Under the pieces are notes generated by a model. That model worked only from the letters and a program-made list of their open reading frames with translations, was not told where the DNA came from and did no database searches. A DNA stretch of 52,472 nucleotides. It comes from Hypoxylon rubiginosum (Eukaryota > Ascomycota > Sordariomycetes > Xylariales > Hypoxylaceae). Position numbers and translations under genes: made by a program. Positions 10,351-22,816 of this stretch are shown piece after piece. Position 1 is the stretch's first letter. Every line of letters begins with the position of its first letter. The DNA lies in NCBI GenBank assembly GCA_902806565.1, contig CADCXA010000005.1, positions 1 to 52,472 of the forward strand, written 5' to 3'.

Positions 10351-10589
10351 AGATCGAGCTAGTTAGGGAAGGGCAACATCGCACAGTCCCCTGAAATCAA
10401 GTCTAATGTGTACGTCAAACAGACAGACTGTTGAGAACATCTAAAATTTAGGAACTTGATATACACTCTAGAGTCGTGACTCAGGATTATCCCAACCCCT
10501 TGCAACCTCGCGTCTTTTTCTTTTTCCCTTTGCCATGACAAAGGAGCGGTAGGGTAGCTTAGTATTACATACAGTAGCGGATGCCTCCT

Positions 10590-11856
10590 TTAAAAACGGA
10601 CGTTGTTGGATGCCCCCTTAGGCGGGTCGTAGACGATCTTTCTTGATTTCAGCGTTGCCCACTTGTATCGCTTGACCCAAACGCTCAAAGCAAAGAGGAC
10701 CGCAGTCACCGTCAGAACCTTGACACCCATTCGCTTTCGGTCATCCATCTCCGGTTCCGCCGCCCAGTTGAGGAATTCCGTCACATCCTTAGCCATTTGA
10801 GATGACGAAGCCGGCGTCTCGTCCTCGTACTCGACGAGACCATCGTACAAGACACGGGCCATAGCAATACCGGTACCAGGGAAGTAAGGGTTGAAGTTGA
10901 GACCAGCACCGACCTGAGCACCTGCCGGCGGCTCCTCGGGGTATCCGGTCAACAAGCTGAAGATGTAGTCGCAGCCGCCGTGGCGTCCCTTGACAATCAA
11001 GCTTAGATCAGGGGGAAGAGCACCGTTGTTGGCAGCTCGAGCGGCCTCGTCGTTCTTGTACGGGGCAGGGATGTAATCCGACAGCTTGCCTGGTCGCTTC
11101 TCGATCTCACCCTCATCGTTAGGTTCCGTGTCGTATTCGTTCTCTTCTGCTAGTTCCTTCGCCTCATCTACCGTCAAGATAGTTCCGACGAGCGTTCGGT
11201 ACGGGACTCGGCTGAGCGAGTGGCACGCTGCGCAGACTTCACGATAGACCTGGAAACCTCGGCGGAGCCTAACGAACGACCTGTAAGAAACAGCAAAGAA
11301 GGAGAAGGGCTCAACCGCTTACGTCTGGTGGTCAAAGGTCTTTAGCCACTGTTGGTGAACCCAAGGGTATGATGTCGGATGTAGACTAGTTTGACATGTT
11401 AGCACTATCTAATTGAGACGTGGAGAAGCAAGTGATCGTTATGCCCTCAATACCGAATTGAAAGGACATAGGACGCAGCCTGTCTCTATCTATGGGAATG
11501 GACTTACCCTTCCTCAGCAGGCGTCATAGCATGAGCGGTAGATCCATAGAGATGATAGTACCATGCCACGGATCCGATGGCGAGAGCTGTAGAAGCGGCG
11601 ACGGTAACGTTAAGTTTCATAGGTGATTCGGTAGAGGCTCGGGAGCTCGACGAGATGGACCGCTGTAAGGTTTTATAATTAGTCCTATTCTAAGATTCCT
11701 CTATACGAGTAGTAGCCGGTGCCATTGAAGCTTTTGGATGGAGTGGATGGGAACTCCGGCTATGATTAAAGCAGTCCGTACCTTGGTAAAAGCGGTCGCG
11801 CCATTTCTGGCTCCATTGAGAATGCGCGTGGAGCGCAGGCAAGATCTTGCCAACAT
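10590..11856 (-). CDS. CYT1: Cytochrome c1, heme protein of respiratory complex III
   Basis: Four exons: 11782-11856, 11508-11662, 11323-11385 and 10590-11280, giving 327 residues with phases closing. Cytochrome c1 carries electrons from the Rieske protein to cytochrome c in complex III at the inner mitochondrial membrane. Exon 1 begins [15 protein letters not shown], a basic mitochondrial presequence. A hydrophobic sorting segment follows ([19 protein letters not shown]). The covalent heme site CAACH is at residues 114-118, the axial-Met region is [10 protein letters not shown], and [13 protein letters not shown] and [19 protein letters not shown] are typical of the family. A C-terminal membrane anchor ([19 protein letters not shown]) precedes a short matrix tail. 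The exon 4 acceptor gives [17 protein letters not shown], slightly longer than Neurospora as I recall it. Three CCAAT boxes lie upstream (12013-12057). Confidence 0.95.
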
Positions 11857-12567
11857 GAAGGGCGAGCTTCTACCCGGTCGTAGGAGGTGCGACAGGGAGG
11901 GCTGACAAGTCAATTGAGGGTGTGGGTGAGAATCGTCGTTGGGGGGTTTGGAAAAGGTCGAACCAGTTTCCAACAACAAGGTTGAATGAAAAAGTGCTCA
12001 GGTCTTGAAGCAATTGGAAATAGATGCATCCTATTGGCCCGAGGTTAGCTCCATTGGGCTTTTCCACCCTGCACGTGACTACCAAGGTAGATTTAGCTGC
12101 CAAGACACCTCTTTTTTGAATTGTACGGCGTGACGGGGGTTCGGCTTTTTACAGCTGGAAACACGGCTGCACGGAAGACACGGATTAATTAGGACGGAAA
12201 GCTGTGATCGGCATGGAGCTCTATTCAACTTCCGCCATTTATTTACACCTAAGCTGCGTATCTACACTCCAACCAACACCTACGAATTACACATAATGAA
12301 AACAATATCAACAATATTCAGATCCAGGCATTACCAATAAGAGTCATTTTTGTCATTTTAATCATCAAGCAAGGTGTCTACCTAAAATGGAAGTGATGCT
12401 TCGACTTTTTTTCTCTTTCCCTTGAGCATAATAGCTCGATATCCGTGGAAGCCCAAACCTCCTTTTTGTTACAAATGGTATGAATCTTTTTTTTAATATT
12501 CCTTTTGTCTTCCAAGGTTCCCAACAAAAGAATCCGCGTGTGAGAGCTAGATGGCATCTCTGCTTCA
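11857..12567. other. Cytochrome c1 promoter and DAHP synthase 3' flank
   Basis: The part up to about 12110 is the promoter side of cytochrome c1 and carries a CCAAT cluster. The rest is presumably 3' untranslated sequence of the DAHP synthase gene. Short minus-strand open frames here match nothing. Confidence 0.5.
12013..12057 (-). promoter_or_regulatory. Three CCAAT boxes at 20-bp spacing upstream of cytochrome c1
   Basis: ATTGG occurs on the plus strand at 12013-12017, 12033-12037 and 12053-12057, i.e. CCAAT in the direction of transcription. The boxes lie about 157-200 bases before the cytochrome c1 ATG and start exactly 20 bases apart. CCAAT is the core bound by the HAP (CBC) complex, which controls respiratory genes in fungi. 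Binding here is inferred. Confidence 0.6.
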
Positions 12568-13876
<1,309 letters not shown>

Positions 13877-14716
13877 GGTGGGCTAATTTTTGCAAATTAA
13901 TCTCTATCGTAATAATAGATGACCAATTCCAAGAAACCAGGCAACTAAGGTGCGATTCTTCAACTGGAGAAGGGCGTGGTTGATTTATGCTGTCGCAAAG
14001 AGGCGGTTCTTTGCTTGAGAAATCTAGAAAATATTGTTAGTCTGTTGGATGTACAGAAGAATCGTAGTGGGGGCGGGTCAGGGTCAATCGGCGTAGAGAA
14101 ATTTATTATTTTAACGAATCTCCGAGGGGTACAGGTGGTCACAGGTGGTCCGATGGCGGGGTTGTGGCCTGAAAAGTCATGAACTTGCAAACATTGAAGA
14201 CTGGACTGAAAAGACTCGGCAGGGGTTTAGTGCTACACTATTGGGTACGTACCCTGGAAAAAACCTTACACCTCCTGAATCCTCAGTCTTACAACATGCA
14301 GAAAGTAAGTCGAAAAGGAGTCTGGTCTGCATCCCCTAAGACACATTCAGCGAATCCCTTCTCGACTAAATAGCACGGTTAGAATCAAAGAGGCTTTGTG
14401 GGTTGGATGCTAGAATCCTAGCGTTACCGACTTATTTCGGATTACCACCGAGCTCTTTGAGCATTTATACCAATGATATGTTAGTATTTAGTCAAGGACT
14501 AAAGGTTCCGTATATTCGGTATCTTGGCCACTATCTTATTCGATATTGCTCGCCTATCTAATCTTCTAATCTTCTAATCTACTGGATCTATCTATGTCTG
14601 GTATTTGGGTGTGTGAGAAAGGTAGGGCTTAAAGGTAGGTACATAGGTATTGACTTGATACTACGCCTGGTCTTGTCCTCGAGACAAGTTACAAACACAC
14701 GCACGCACACACTTAT
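13877..14716. other. Intergenic region
   Basis: Promoter side of the DAHP synthase gene and 3' flank of the AIG1-like gene. Several short open frames on both strands show no homology. A CTAATCTT-type short repeat occurs near 14561-14580. No gene is called. Confidence 0.45.
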
Positions 14717-15503
14717 TCACTCGCCCTTAGCCCGAATCCCGGCAGGATTAGCCACAGCTTCTTTCTTAAACTCTTCGATCCCGTTGATCTTCCCGTACGT
14801 CCACTTCAGCAGCATTGTGCTTCCTGTCATTAGCGATGCAGAGAAAGTAAAAAGTAGCGCCCGCTGCCACGTGTTCAAGATGTCAAAGATGGGATACGGG
14901 TACCTGTTGCAACGGGTTAGCGACAGCCCGAAAGGCTTGTTGGTATGAGACAAAGACAACGTGGGCTTACCAGCCGTTGCGAGAGTGACAATACTCTACC
15001 CAGGACCAGTAGAGGAATGCCAAGGTTTCGCTCAAAGCCAGGGCGGAGTAGCCGTGAATCGTCCACGGCGGACTTAGGAGGAGCAGGTCTACCGCCAGAA
15101 AGATAGCCGGCGCGGCGTGAAACCCGAAATCTGGCAGGAACCCCAACTGCATGTCTGGGGGGACGACGAGATTCTTATCGATGGCGCAGAGCCCCCAATA
15201 CAGAATGCTGATCAATACCTCCAAAGGTGCCGAGCCCACGGAGAGTACGTTCTTAAGCTTAAATAGCCGCGAGGAGAGGGTAGCATCGGCCAGAAAGCCG
15301 ACAGCGAAAGTGCTCAGTGCCAGAGCCAGGCCGATAATGGTAAGGAACTGAAAGTGGCCACCAAAGGCGGCCGACATTGGGGTCTCCCACCCTTGAAGGA
15401 ACTTGAACGAAGCCGCGAAGGATGCAATTCCCGCTAAGTGAAGCAGCATAGAAAGCTGCCTCGATGGAGACGCGAGTCTCTGAAGGGGGTGATGAGCAGT
15501 CAT
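14717..15503 (-). CDS. FAR-17a/AIG1-like membrane hydrolase
   Basis: Two exons, 14971-15503 and 14717-14903, giving 239 residues. The protein resembles the FAR-17a/AIG1/ADTRP family of multi-pass membrane proteins; the human members hydrolyse fatty-acid esters of hydroxy fatty acids. The two catalytic positions are recognisable: Thr55 in FGGHFQFLTIIGL, aligning with Thr43 of AIG1, and His129 in LPDFGFHAAPAIFL, aligning with His134. The C-terminal NGWYPYPIFDIL matches the family WVYPFL segment. Five or six hydrophobic segments are visible. The start at 15501-15503 (MTAHHPLQRL) is the first ATG in frame; a start at MLLHLAG 18 codons later is possible. An 11-bp minisatellite lies about 130 bases upstream. 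The fungal substrate is unknown. Confidence 0.85.
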
Positions 15504-16575
15504 TTCTCCTCGACCGCACTGCGATGTGACCCTAAGCAAGTGTTGTTTCGTGGTTGTGCATTAATCCAACGGAATCGCGTCGCCTATATCTGGCGTAGTA
15601 GCATCGGTATCAGTATGACAACGAATTATGGTATGCTGGTGGTATACTGGTGGTATACTGGTGGTATACTGGTGGTATACTGGTGGTATACTGGTGGTAT
15701 ACTGGTGGTATACTGGTGGTATACTGGTGTATCAGCAGGTAGGTGGTTTTGAGGCTAGATGTCAGATTGTCATCCAAGCTCTCGGATTCGTGTCGTGTCG
15801 TGTCGTGTTGTTGCTGCAAGCCACAGTCGTACAACATATTATGGTACACCAGAGGCAGTTTTGACATATGCACGAGACCTGTTCAGTTTGACTTGCAGCT
15901 ACCAATGACGACATGCACTTAACCCACGAGGTTTCTGGCTTGCCGAGACTTGTACGTATATGTACTGTGCATGTTATGTATGTAATATAATACATACATG
16001 CATAATACTATGTTAACGTGCCGAGGGTGCAGCCAGTAGCAGACCCGTTGAGTTATGCTGATCTTTAGCTGGAAATTGTGCTAGCGTATTATATACAGAG
16101 TACCCCTTGGAGCATATCCATACACCTCAATATAGTGGATATGCGGTGCTTGCGATACCATCGCCTGATGTTGTCGTCTATCGGCGCGTCGGCAAAATTC
16201 ATGATAGCGAAGGGAGAAAGGGGGGAAAACGGCGCATAGGCTACTGTATAGAAATATGCGCGCTCTTATCCTACATCCCGCACTTCTACCTCACCTTCCC
16301 AGCCTAGTTCTAGCTCGTCAACAGGCTTCATCTTTTGCCTGCCGCAACTCCCATGTCAGACGAATACTGACTGCAGTATGCATATGACATGGCCGTGACC
16401 GGATGTAGCATCCGGTAGCAATATTACGGAGGAATAACACCGACACTAGTTCTCCTTTTTTTGTTTTGTTTTTTTTGCACGATGGACTGTTGTTAGATAT
16501 TCGTTGTTTAGGTATTGTAGTCCTAGCTGTCTTAACGCCGAGCAACCATCGACCCTCTTTGAGCGAAATACCTGC
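15504..16575. other. Intergenic region with minisatellite
   Basis: Promoter side of the AIG1-like gene, including the minisatellite at 15636-15729, then the 3' flank of the WD40-cyclophilin gene. A TGTCG triplication occurs near 15790-15809. An open frame at 16107-16307 has no recognisable homology. Confidence 0.5.
15636..15729. repeat. 11-bp minisatellite, about 8.5 copies
   Basis: Tandem copies of CTGGTGGTATA run without a mismatch. Read in any frame it stays open and would encode LVVYWWYTGGI repeats on the plus strand, but there is no coding context. It lies just upstream of the AIG1-like gene start. Confidence 0.9.
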
Positions 16576-18429
16576 TTAAGCTATATCGATATTAAGGATC
16601 TTGATATCCTCCTCTGGCTTCTCCTTATAGGTCCGCGCATTTTCTATCTTGTGGATCACGTCTAGACCCTGCACCGCCCTCCCGAATATCGTGTGCTTGT
16701 TGTCCAACCAGGAAGTCTTCTCGGTGGTGATAAAGAATTGACTTCCATTGGTGTTTGGACCAGCATTTGCCATACTAACTGTATAGGGCTTGTCATGTTT
16801 GAGAGTACTGAACTCGTCTTCGAATTCTTTACCCCATATGCTTTCGCCACCAGTCCCGTCGCCTAATGGATCGCCACCCTGTATCATAAACTTGCGTATC
16901 ACCCTATGGAAGATGGTGTTGTTGTAATAGCCACTTTTAGAGTGGGTCACGAAGTTCTCAACTGCCTTTGGCGCCGCGTCAGGGAACAGTCGAATATGAA
17001 TATCCCCGTACGTGGTGTGGAGAATCGCTGATGTGCCAGTTTCGGCCGCTTTCTTCTCGGCCGCCTTTTTCGGGTTCAACATGGTCGGCTTCTCGTTCTG
17101 TATGTCTCTTTCGGACCGGGATATTTCTTCGTCATTCGTGAACATGTAAAATCGAACCTTGCCCACAGCTGTTGCGAAGAGGATTGGGTCTCTCGCCTCC
17201 GATTCTTGCAAGAGAGGATTGCTTGAGGCCGCCATCGCCACGGTTGTGATGCCCTTCTTCTGGGGTTGCCCCTGGTATATAGCTAGGTTGACTGGGCGAA
17301 GGTGTTCATCCTTCCCATACACCTTGACAACCTGGTTTGTAAAGGTGTTTAGTACTTTAACGCCAAGGATCGAGCCATATAATATGAAGTGGCCTGATTC
17401 ATCGAAGATAACATTGACCTTATTTCGAAGTGGAGGTGATTCGATCTCGCGTTCCGCAGCGAGCCTCCTCCCGAAGTCTACATCGTCCAGCTTCTGCAAA
17501 GCTGTTCCTGCCTGTTGCATCTCTTCAATGACCTGTAGGGACTCATCGTATGTCCGATATAGCTTGGCCGACGCGAACTCAAAAATTCGGATTTTGCGAT
17601 CAGGCACGGAGAATGTGACAAATTGGTGGCCTGATGGTGATATTGTTAAGGAGACCGGTGTTGACTTGGCCTTCTTGAACTCGAAAAGGTTGGTAGCGCT
17701 CTTGTACTGGAACACGTTTTCTGGTTTCTCGTAATTGGCGTTTGGGGACCAGTACTCGAGCATCCCGCTGTCGTCTGCGGACACGACGCAATCGTAGGCA
17801 TCATTGAAGGCCATTATAGACACAGGACTCCTATGTAGTCCCTTGATGGTATGTATTGGTGTTTGGTTTTCTCCCCGCCCATCGTAGACGTAGATCAAAG
17901 GTTTCGACTCGTCCGAGACAGCTAGGAGCGGTAGCGAGGCACCGCGTTTGTGTACCCAGCAGATACACTTGGGCGCATAGTCGAGGGGAAGCATAGCAAG
18001 AAGATCGAACGTGACAACATCGAAGATCTTAATAGTCTTGTCGGCACCAGCTGTCGCAAAGCTTCGGCCATCGTAACTAACCGAGACTGACCGCACATCT
18101 CCCTGGTGAGCTTTGAATTCCTTGACGAATTCAATGCCTTCCCCAATCTTCTTCCAGAATTTGACAACGCCATCGACAGAGGTAGTGATGATAAAATCGG
18201 ACCGCGTTACGTTGACGAAGGAGAGTTGCTCCTTATGCATTAGAGATCTCGAGTATCGCGCCGATTTGGGAAGTGCTTCGATGTAGAGCTTTTCATGTGG
18301 CAGTACACGTCGTTTCTTCTTGGGCGCGCCTGTCGTGGAGGGTAACTGAGGTCCCATATCATCCTCGTCGGAGGAGCTGTCATTTTCGACGAAGTCCGAG
18401 TGACTTCTCTTATTATTTGCCTCGGCCAT
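16576..18429 (-). CDS. WD40-repeat peptidyl-prolyl isomerase (PPWD1 / Cyp15 type)
   Basis: Single-exon gene of 617 residues. The N-terminus is acidic and Ser-rich with a KKKRR basic patch. WD40 repeats follow (VRSVSVSYDGRSFATAGAD, SVSMAFND-like units). The last 155 or so residues form a complete cyclophilin domain: GDIHIRLFPDAAPKAVENF, FHRVIRKFMIQGGDPLGDG, NTNGSQFFITTEKTSWLDN and HTIFGRAVQGLDVIHKI. The Arg, Phe and Gln of the proline-isomerase site are present in FHRVIRKFMIQ. Homologues (human PPWD1, fission yeast Cyp15) are associated with the spliceosome in the nucleus, so a role in splicing is likely by family. It is divergent from the Zn2Cys6 regulator across a 1.7-kb repeat-rich spacer. 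Confidence 0.95.
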   Translation of the reverse strand: MAEANNKRSHSDFVENDSSSDEDDMGPQLPSTTGAPKKKRRVLPHEKLYIEALPKSARYSRSLMHKEQLSFVNVTRSDFIITTSVDGVVKFWKKIGEGIEFVKEFKAHQGDVRSVSVSYDGRSFATAGADKTIKIFDVVTFDLLAMLPLDYAPKCICWVHKRGASLPLLAVSDESKPLIYVYDGRGENQTPIHTIKGLHRSPVSIMAFNDAYDCVVSADDSGMLEYWSPNANYEKPENVFQYKSATNLFEFKKAKSTPVSLTISPSGHQFVTFSVPDRKIRIFEFASAKLYRTYDESLQVIEEMQQAGTALQKLDDVDFGRRLAAEREIESPPLRNKVNVIFDESGHFILYGSILGVKVLNTFTNQVVKVYGKDEHLRPVNLAIYQGQPQKKGITTVAMAASSNPLLQESEARDPILFATAVGKVRFYMFTNDEEISRSERDIQNEKPTMLNPKKAAEKKAAETGTSAILHTTYGDIHIRLFPDAAPKAVENFVTHSKSGYYNNTIFHRVIRKFMIQGGDPLGDGTGGESIWGKEFEDEFSTLKHDKPYTVSMANAGPNTNGSQFFITTEKTSWLDNKHTIFGRAVQGLDVIHKIENARTYKEKPEEDIKILNIDIA

Positions 18430-18880
18430 TTTTTCAGGTTCAATATAATGGATTCACCACAGCAGCACTATTAGATTATTCCTTCTTCTAGACGGGGTAG
18501 CAGTGATAAAGGCGACAGCAGCTCTGTTGATGAGGCTTGAAATGGATAGCTCCAAATTTTTGAAAGCTCGAGCTGATCTTTGCTATTCGGGCTAGTACAC
18601 ATTAGGGAAACCGGGTCGCATCGGGCCTTAGTATTCCGATATCCCACCTATGCCCAAATAGGCGAAGTAACGTAGGTACCTAGAACAGATGGGTCCCCAC
18701 TAACTGGGACCAACTGGGACCAACCTTGTGAACCGTGCCTTACCGCACCCACTTCCGAAAAGCTTCCGGCCTGGCGGTATCGTCACCCCACGATCCGAAA
18801 GGTGACAGGAGCACATACTGTACGAGAACGGTATCAAGGGTCCAGGGGGCAGCGCTGCCAGGGGGGAGGCAATCTCGGGG

Positions 18881-18917
18881 GCAACCTGGCAACCTGGCAA
18901 CCTGGCAACCTGGCAAC
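18881..18917. repeat. 8-bp tandem repeat, 4.6 copies
   Basis: Perfect copies of GCAACCTG in the divergent spacer. Confidence 0.85.
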
Positions 18918-19140
18918 GTACATACTATGTACGTACTATGTAGATACATGATGTAACTAGGAAGCTAGGCCCTAACGCTGGCTAAATTACTATTAGTGTA
19001 GTAATACTAGGCACTGTACAGGCATTAAAAAGCAAGAATAGGTTCGGACGTAGATCGGATATAACTCTATAACGAGCAGAAACGAGCGAGGCTATATGTT
19101 GGCTGGTTGGGATGCCAATGCTTGACGAAACTGCAGCTAG

Positions 19141-19165
19141 TCTGCCAGTCTGCCAGTCTGCCAGT
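19141..19165. repeat. 8-bp tandem repeat, 3 copies
   Basis: Three perfect copies of TCTGCCAG plus one further base, in the same divergent spacer as the GCAACCTG array. Confidence 0.8.
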
Positions 19166-20103
19166 TCGCCTAAACGTACAGACGCAGAGACGTAACGGCG
19201 TGAGACGGGAGCGGAAAGCGGGGTAGCACGTGTGGTCATACAGTATGTAGCACGTGCCATACTGTAAGATATCTTTTCTCGTCAAGATACAAGTTGGATA
19301 GATTCGATAGGTTCGATAGGTTCTGACGCTTACCAGGCCGAGTCGTCGGGCCAGTTCGAGCCAGTCGAAGCCAGTCCTTGCTAGTACATAGAACCGGCCC
19401 CAGTCCTACTTCGAAACGTACAGTCTACGTAACCCCATCCAGCCTATCCTCGTCTTGCCCTCGTCTTGCCCTCGTCTGCCCTTCGTTTGCCCTCGTCTTG
19501 TCCCCCCTAGTCCCCCAGTCCCCCAGCTCTCACCCCCCGTTCCAATGCAGAGGGACGTGACTAATTCCAGGCCATCGCATGAGATTCCGGGTCTCGCATT
19601 CCCGGGGTCTTTGCAGAAATGTGTGCCCTTGGTGTGCTTACCACTCTACTCTGAGCAATCATGCCCCGCCATTCCGCCGGCCTGACTACTGTACCTGGTC
19701 TTGGCCTTATCTTTGCCCGTTGCTAGACCAAAGATAGATAGTCTAGCAAGTCCTGTAAACTCCTCATTTTCCTGAGACGAAGCGTTAAGGCGCAGAGCTA
19801 TATATCAATCACAAATCCCGACCAGCCAGCCCAAGCCAGCCCCAGGCCGCCCATCCCACCATAAAGTGTTTCTCGCAACCGACTCCTCGGAACTGCAACT
19901 GTGCCATCTCATCCTTCATCTTGTCCTGCATTGGTCAGCGAGCCGTGTAACAACCCATCCCAGAAAAAAAAATAGTTGCCTCTCAAGCCGAGAGTCCTGC
20001 ATGTCGAATATGCGCCACAGTCGCCGCTGGAACGAGGGATATTGTGCTCGTACAATTTCCCACACTTAGGTCATTCATTGTCAGTAGGAGTCGCCGGCGT
20101 ATA

Positions 20104-22816
20104 ATGCCACGTCCGAAAAGACCCGGCGCACCAGAACCGAAACGGCGAAGTCGAAATGGATGCTGGTAAGCGAGAGCCTCTCGTTTCCCTTTTACTGACA
20201 TCCCGTCTTGGCTGACTTTACTGCTACTGAAGGCCGTGTAAAAATCGCAAGATTAAATGCGGCGAAGAGCGTCCAAATTGCTTAAAGTATTACACCTTCA
20301 TTCTGTTCTGTTATTCTTTTTTATTAGCGCGGGATCTGTTAGGACTAACCGTCGTTCGTTAAAAGTTGCCAGAGGACGGGCGAAACATGTGACTATAGCA
20401 TTCGTTTGAACTGGGAGGGCCGAAGAGGGAAACGGCCTGAGCCTGGTGTTATTGACTTGAATCAAGAAGTTGTCTCACCACCGTTACCCCCTAGGGGTTT
20501 CAAACTGGTCCATCAATATCCTTCATCCGATGCTCCAGGGACGCGGAGGCTTGAACCCCTAACTAGCCCAATAAGTCAGATCAAGACTGAGCGCAACAGA
20601 GCACTCCCTCTCCCTCAGCCCGCAGTGCCGTTGGACAACCCCTCATCTACGAGTCTTGACGACAATGAGCCTGCCAATAAGCGCCCAAGGCTGGCATCGG
20701 ATATCCAGTCGCCCGACTACCCGTCGTCACACATAATTGAGCGCCGGCATAATTCTGCGGCCAGCTCGACTTTGGACTCGAGCGTAGCGTCCTTCAGGAT
20801 TACTGTCGGTTCTGGTCTATCAGTTGGCTCTCCGCTGACCCCAACTACATCATCTACATTTAGTGATGATGATCAACGTCACACAAGCCGAAGACTTTCG
20901 GTGAATTCTCTTCTGTCAGCGCCCCCGGGCCCCCAAGCTTGGCAAGATGAGAATGCCAGTCGCGCAAGGGCTGGCTTACCGCCGATAGACACTCGCACGC
21001 GTATGTCGACAGAAACGACTTATTACGGCATTGATCGAGGTTTTCCAGATCATGACCTGGGCAGGAATGATGATATTAGCGCTATTAGTGGATCGTCGCC
21101 TCTATTGCAGCGCGAGTTTACAGAGGCCCCATTTGATGAACCAAGCGACGACCTATTTTGGAATGAATTTGGGTTCGGGGTCGAGACTAACGAGTACAGT
21201 GATGAAGAGGGCGGGTATTATTCAAAAGCAGTACCGATATATATTCCTCGCAACCTCGAACCCCTTCCAGCGAAGTAAGTACAATCTTCGTTGACGACAT
21301 ACGAGAGTCTTCCACTATAGCACGTACTAATTCTCTATTAGGCTCATGGACAACCCCATGAACATTCTTGTGAGTTAACCCCTTTTCAAGACATTATTAG
21401 TAGCTGGGTCATATCTAATATTTTAATAGTATTTTGTGAGTTATACTATTGAATTGAAAATGGGAATTCCGACTTACATCTCCGCTCTCCGCAATTAGCA
21501 TCATTTCTTGAACCACACGGCTCGAGGTAAGTGAACCCCCAACTCTGGCTTCGTACCTATACTTAGTTTCAATTAAGTTCTCGTCCCCTACGATGATCCA
21601 CATTCCAACCCCTTTCGGACCATTCTGCCGCAGATGGCTGTCAAGAATGACAACCTCTTGTCGCTTCTACTTGCCTATTCAGGTAAGGATCCCAAATTCC
21701 TTGTTAGCCTCACTTTTTGCTCAAATCAGTCGGATAGCCTCACATAGAGCACGAGTTCTGAACCACCCGGAGCCCACGTTCAGGATTGCTTTATGGGTAG
21801 ACGACATATTCCCCGCTCTTCGACAGGCTCTCAATGATCCTGATAAGAACTTCTCAGATGCGAACCTTGCCACGGCCATTATGCTGGCCTCGCTCGAAAT
21901 TATCTCGCCAAAGGTGTTCGGATACGACATACCATGGCAGCGGCATCTGAGCCTTGCAAGAGAACTTATAACTGCGCGTCCAGGCGGCCTCCGTGGACTA
22001 CAGTCCAACTTCCGCCATAACCTAGTCTACTCCTTCTTGTGGAGTTGGGCTGCTTACCTTGACGTTATAGGAAGCCTCAGTGGCGGACCCAGAGGTTCCT
22101 CGTTGGCTTGGATCTTCGACTACGAGGTGGACGATATCGTCGACGGCTACGACGAGATAGACTGCATCATGGGCTTCACTACGCGATGTATCTACCTTCT
22201 CGCCAAGATTGCTGATCTCGCCAGGAAATGCGATGCCGAACGTATCGGAGACGATCTCGATATCCGACCCGACTGGGAGCCAAGCGATGAAGTCTTCGAG
22301 CAAGCTTCGAAGATCGAATCGGCTGTTACCGAGAGCATGGTGCAGTCGCCGGTGCCTTGCAAACACATACATAAAAAGGGGGACGTGGAGAAATGGGATC
22401 GGCGCGAGATGGAAGCAACTAACGAAGCTTTCCACTGGGCCGGGCTCGTTCATCTCTATCGTAGGATCATGGGGAAGCCGTCCGAAGATAGGTCTGTCCA
22501 GACGGCTGTACAGAAGATGGTGGAATGCTTTCTCCGTATCAAACCAGGTGGAACGGCAGAGTCGTGCCTTCTATTTCCTATGTTTACTGCCGGTTGTGAT
22601 GCTAGGGACGAGGGACAGAGGGCTCTCATCCTCAATAGGTTTTTGACTGCTGAGAATCACGGGATGACTCAAGTAAGTGTAAAAGACCCGTTGTCTGTGA
22701 GTGGATGGCTTCTAACGATTGTACACTAGGTTCACAATGCCCGCCGACTAATGCAAAAGGTGTGGGAGACGCAAAAGCCTTGGGAGACGTTGGTCAGCAC
22801 GGAATTTATTGGATAA
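20104..22816 (+). CDS. Zn(II)2Cys6 transcription factor with fungal-specific C-terminal domain
   Basis: Nine exons: 20104-20165, 20233-20286, 20366-21274, 21342-21369, 21430-21435, 21499-21526, 21578-21682, 21738-22672 and 22730-22816, giving 737 residues. All phases close. The binuclear zinc cluster spans residues 20-47 (C20-x2-C23-x6-C30-x6-C37-x2-C40-x6-C47) and is split by two introns. A Ser/Pro-rich linker follows. The middle region reads YFHHFLNHTARVLVPYDD, then NPFRTILPQMAVKNDNLL and LLLAYSASHRARVLNHPEP, typical of fungal regulators with the fungal-specific transcription factor domain. Exon 5 is only six bases (Tyr-Phe). For exon 8, an earlier AG gives an immediate stop, so the acceptor at 21736-21737 is required. 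The target genes are unknown; none nearby looks like a dedicated cluster. Confidence 0.9.

Larger units (their letters stand above)
9130..10589. other. Intergenic region with low-complexity, palindromic and AT-rich parts
   Basis: Nearest the glycosylase are degenerate TGTACTGG-like and TGTGGATG repeats (9160-9385). Then come CCTAAGG/CCTTAGG-type motifs and a perfect palindrome (9601-9765). A strongly AT-rich block at about 9845-10350 contains only short, AT-driven open frames (for example 10022-10204) that I do not believe. The remainder is the 3' flank of cytochrome c1. Confidence 0.5.
18430..20103. other. Divergent promoter region rich in short tandem repeats
   Basis: This spacer separates the divergent WD40-cyclophilin and Zn2Cys6 genes. 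It contains several unrelated short tandem arrays: AACTGGGACC near 18704-18724, GCAACCTG at 18881-18917, TCTGCCAG at 19141-19165, TTCGATAGG near 19304-19321, and CCTCGTCTTG- and TCCCCCAG-type units near 19448-19530. No gene is supported. Confidence 0.55.

Noticed and set aside
15610..15873. Open frames reading through the 11-bp minisatellite
   Set aside because: The repeat has no stop in several frames, so long frames are expected. There is no conserved sequence on either side.
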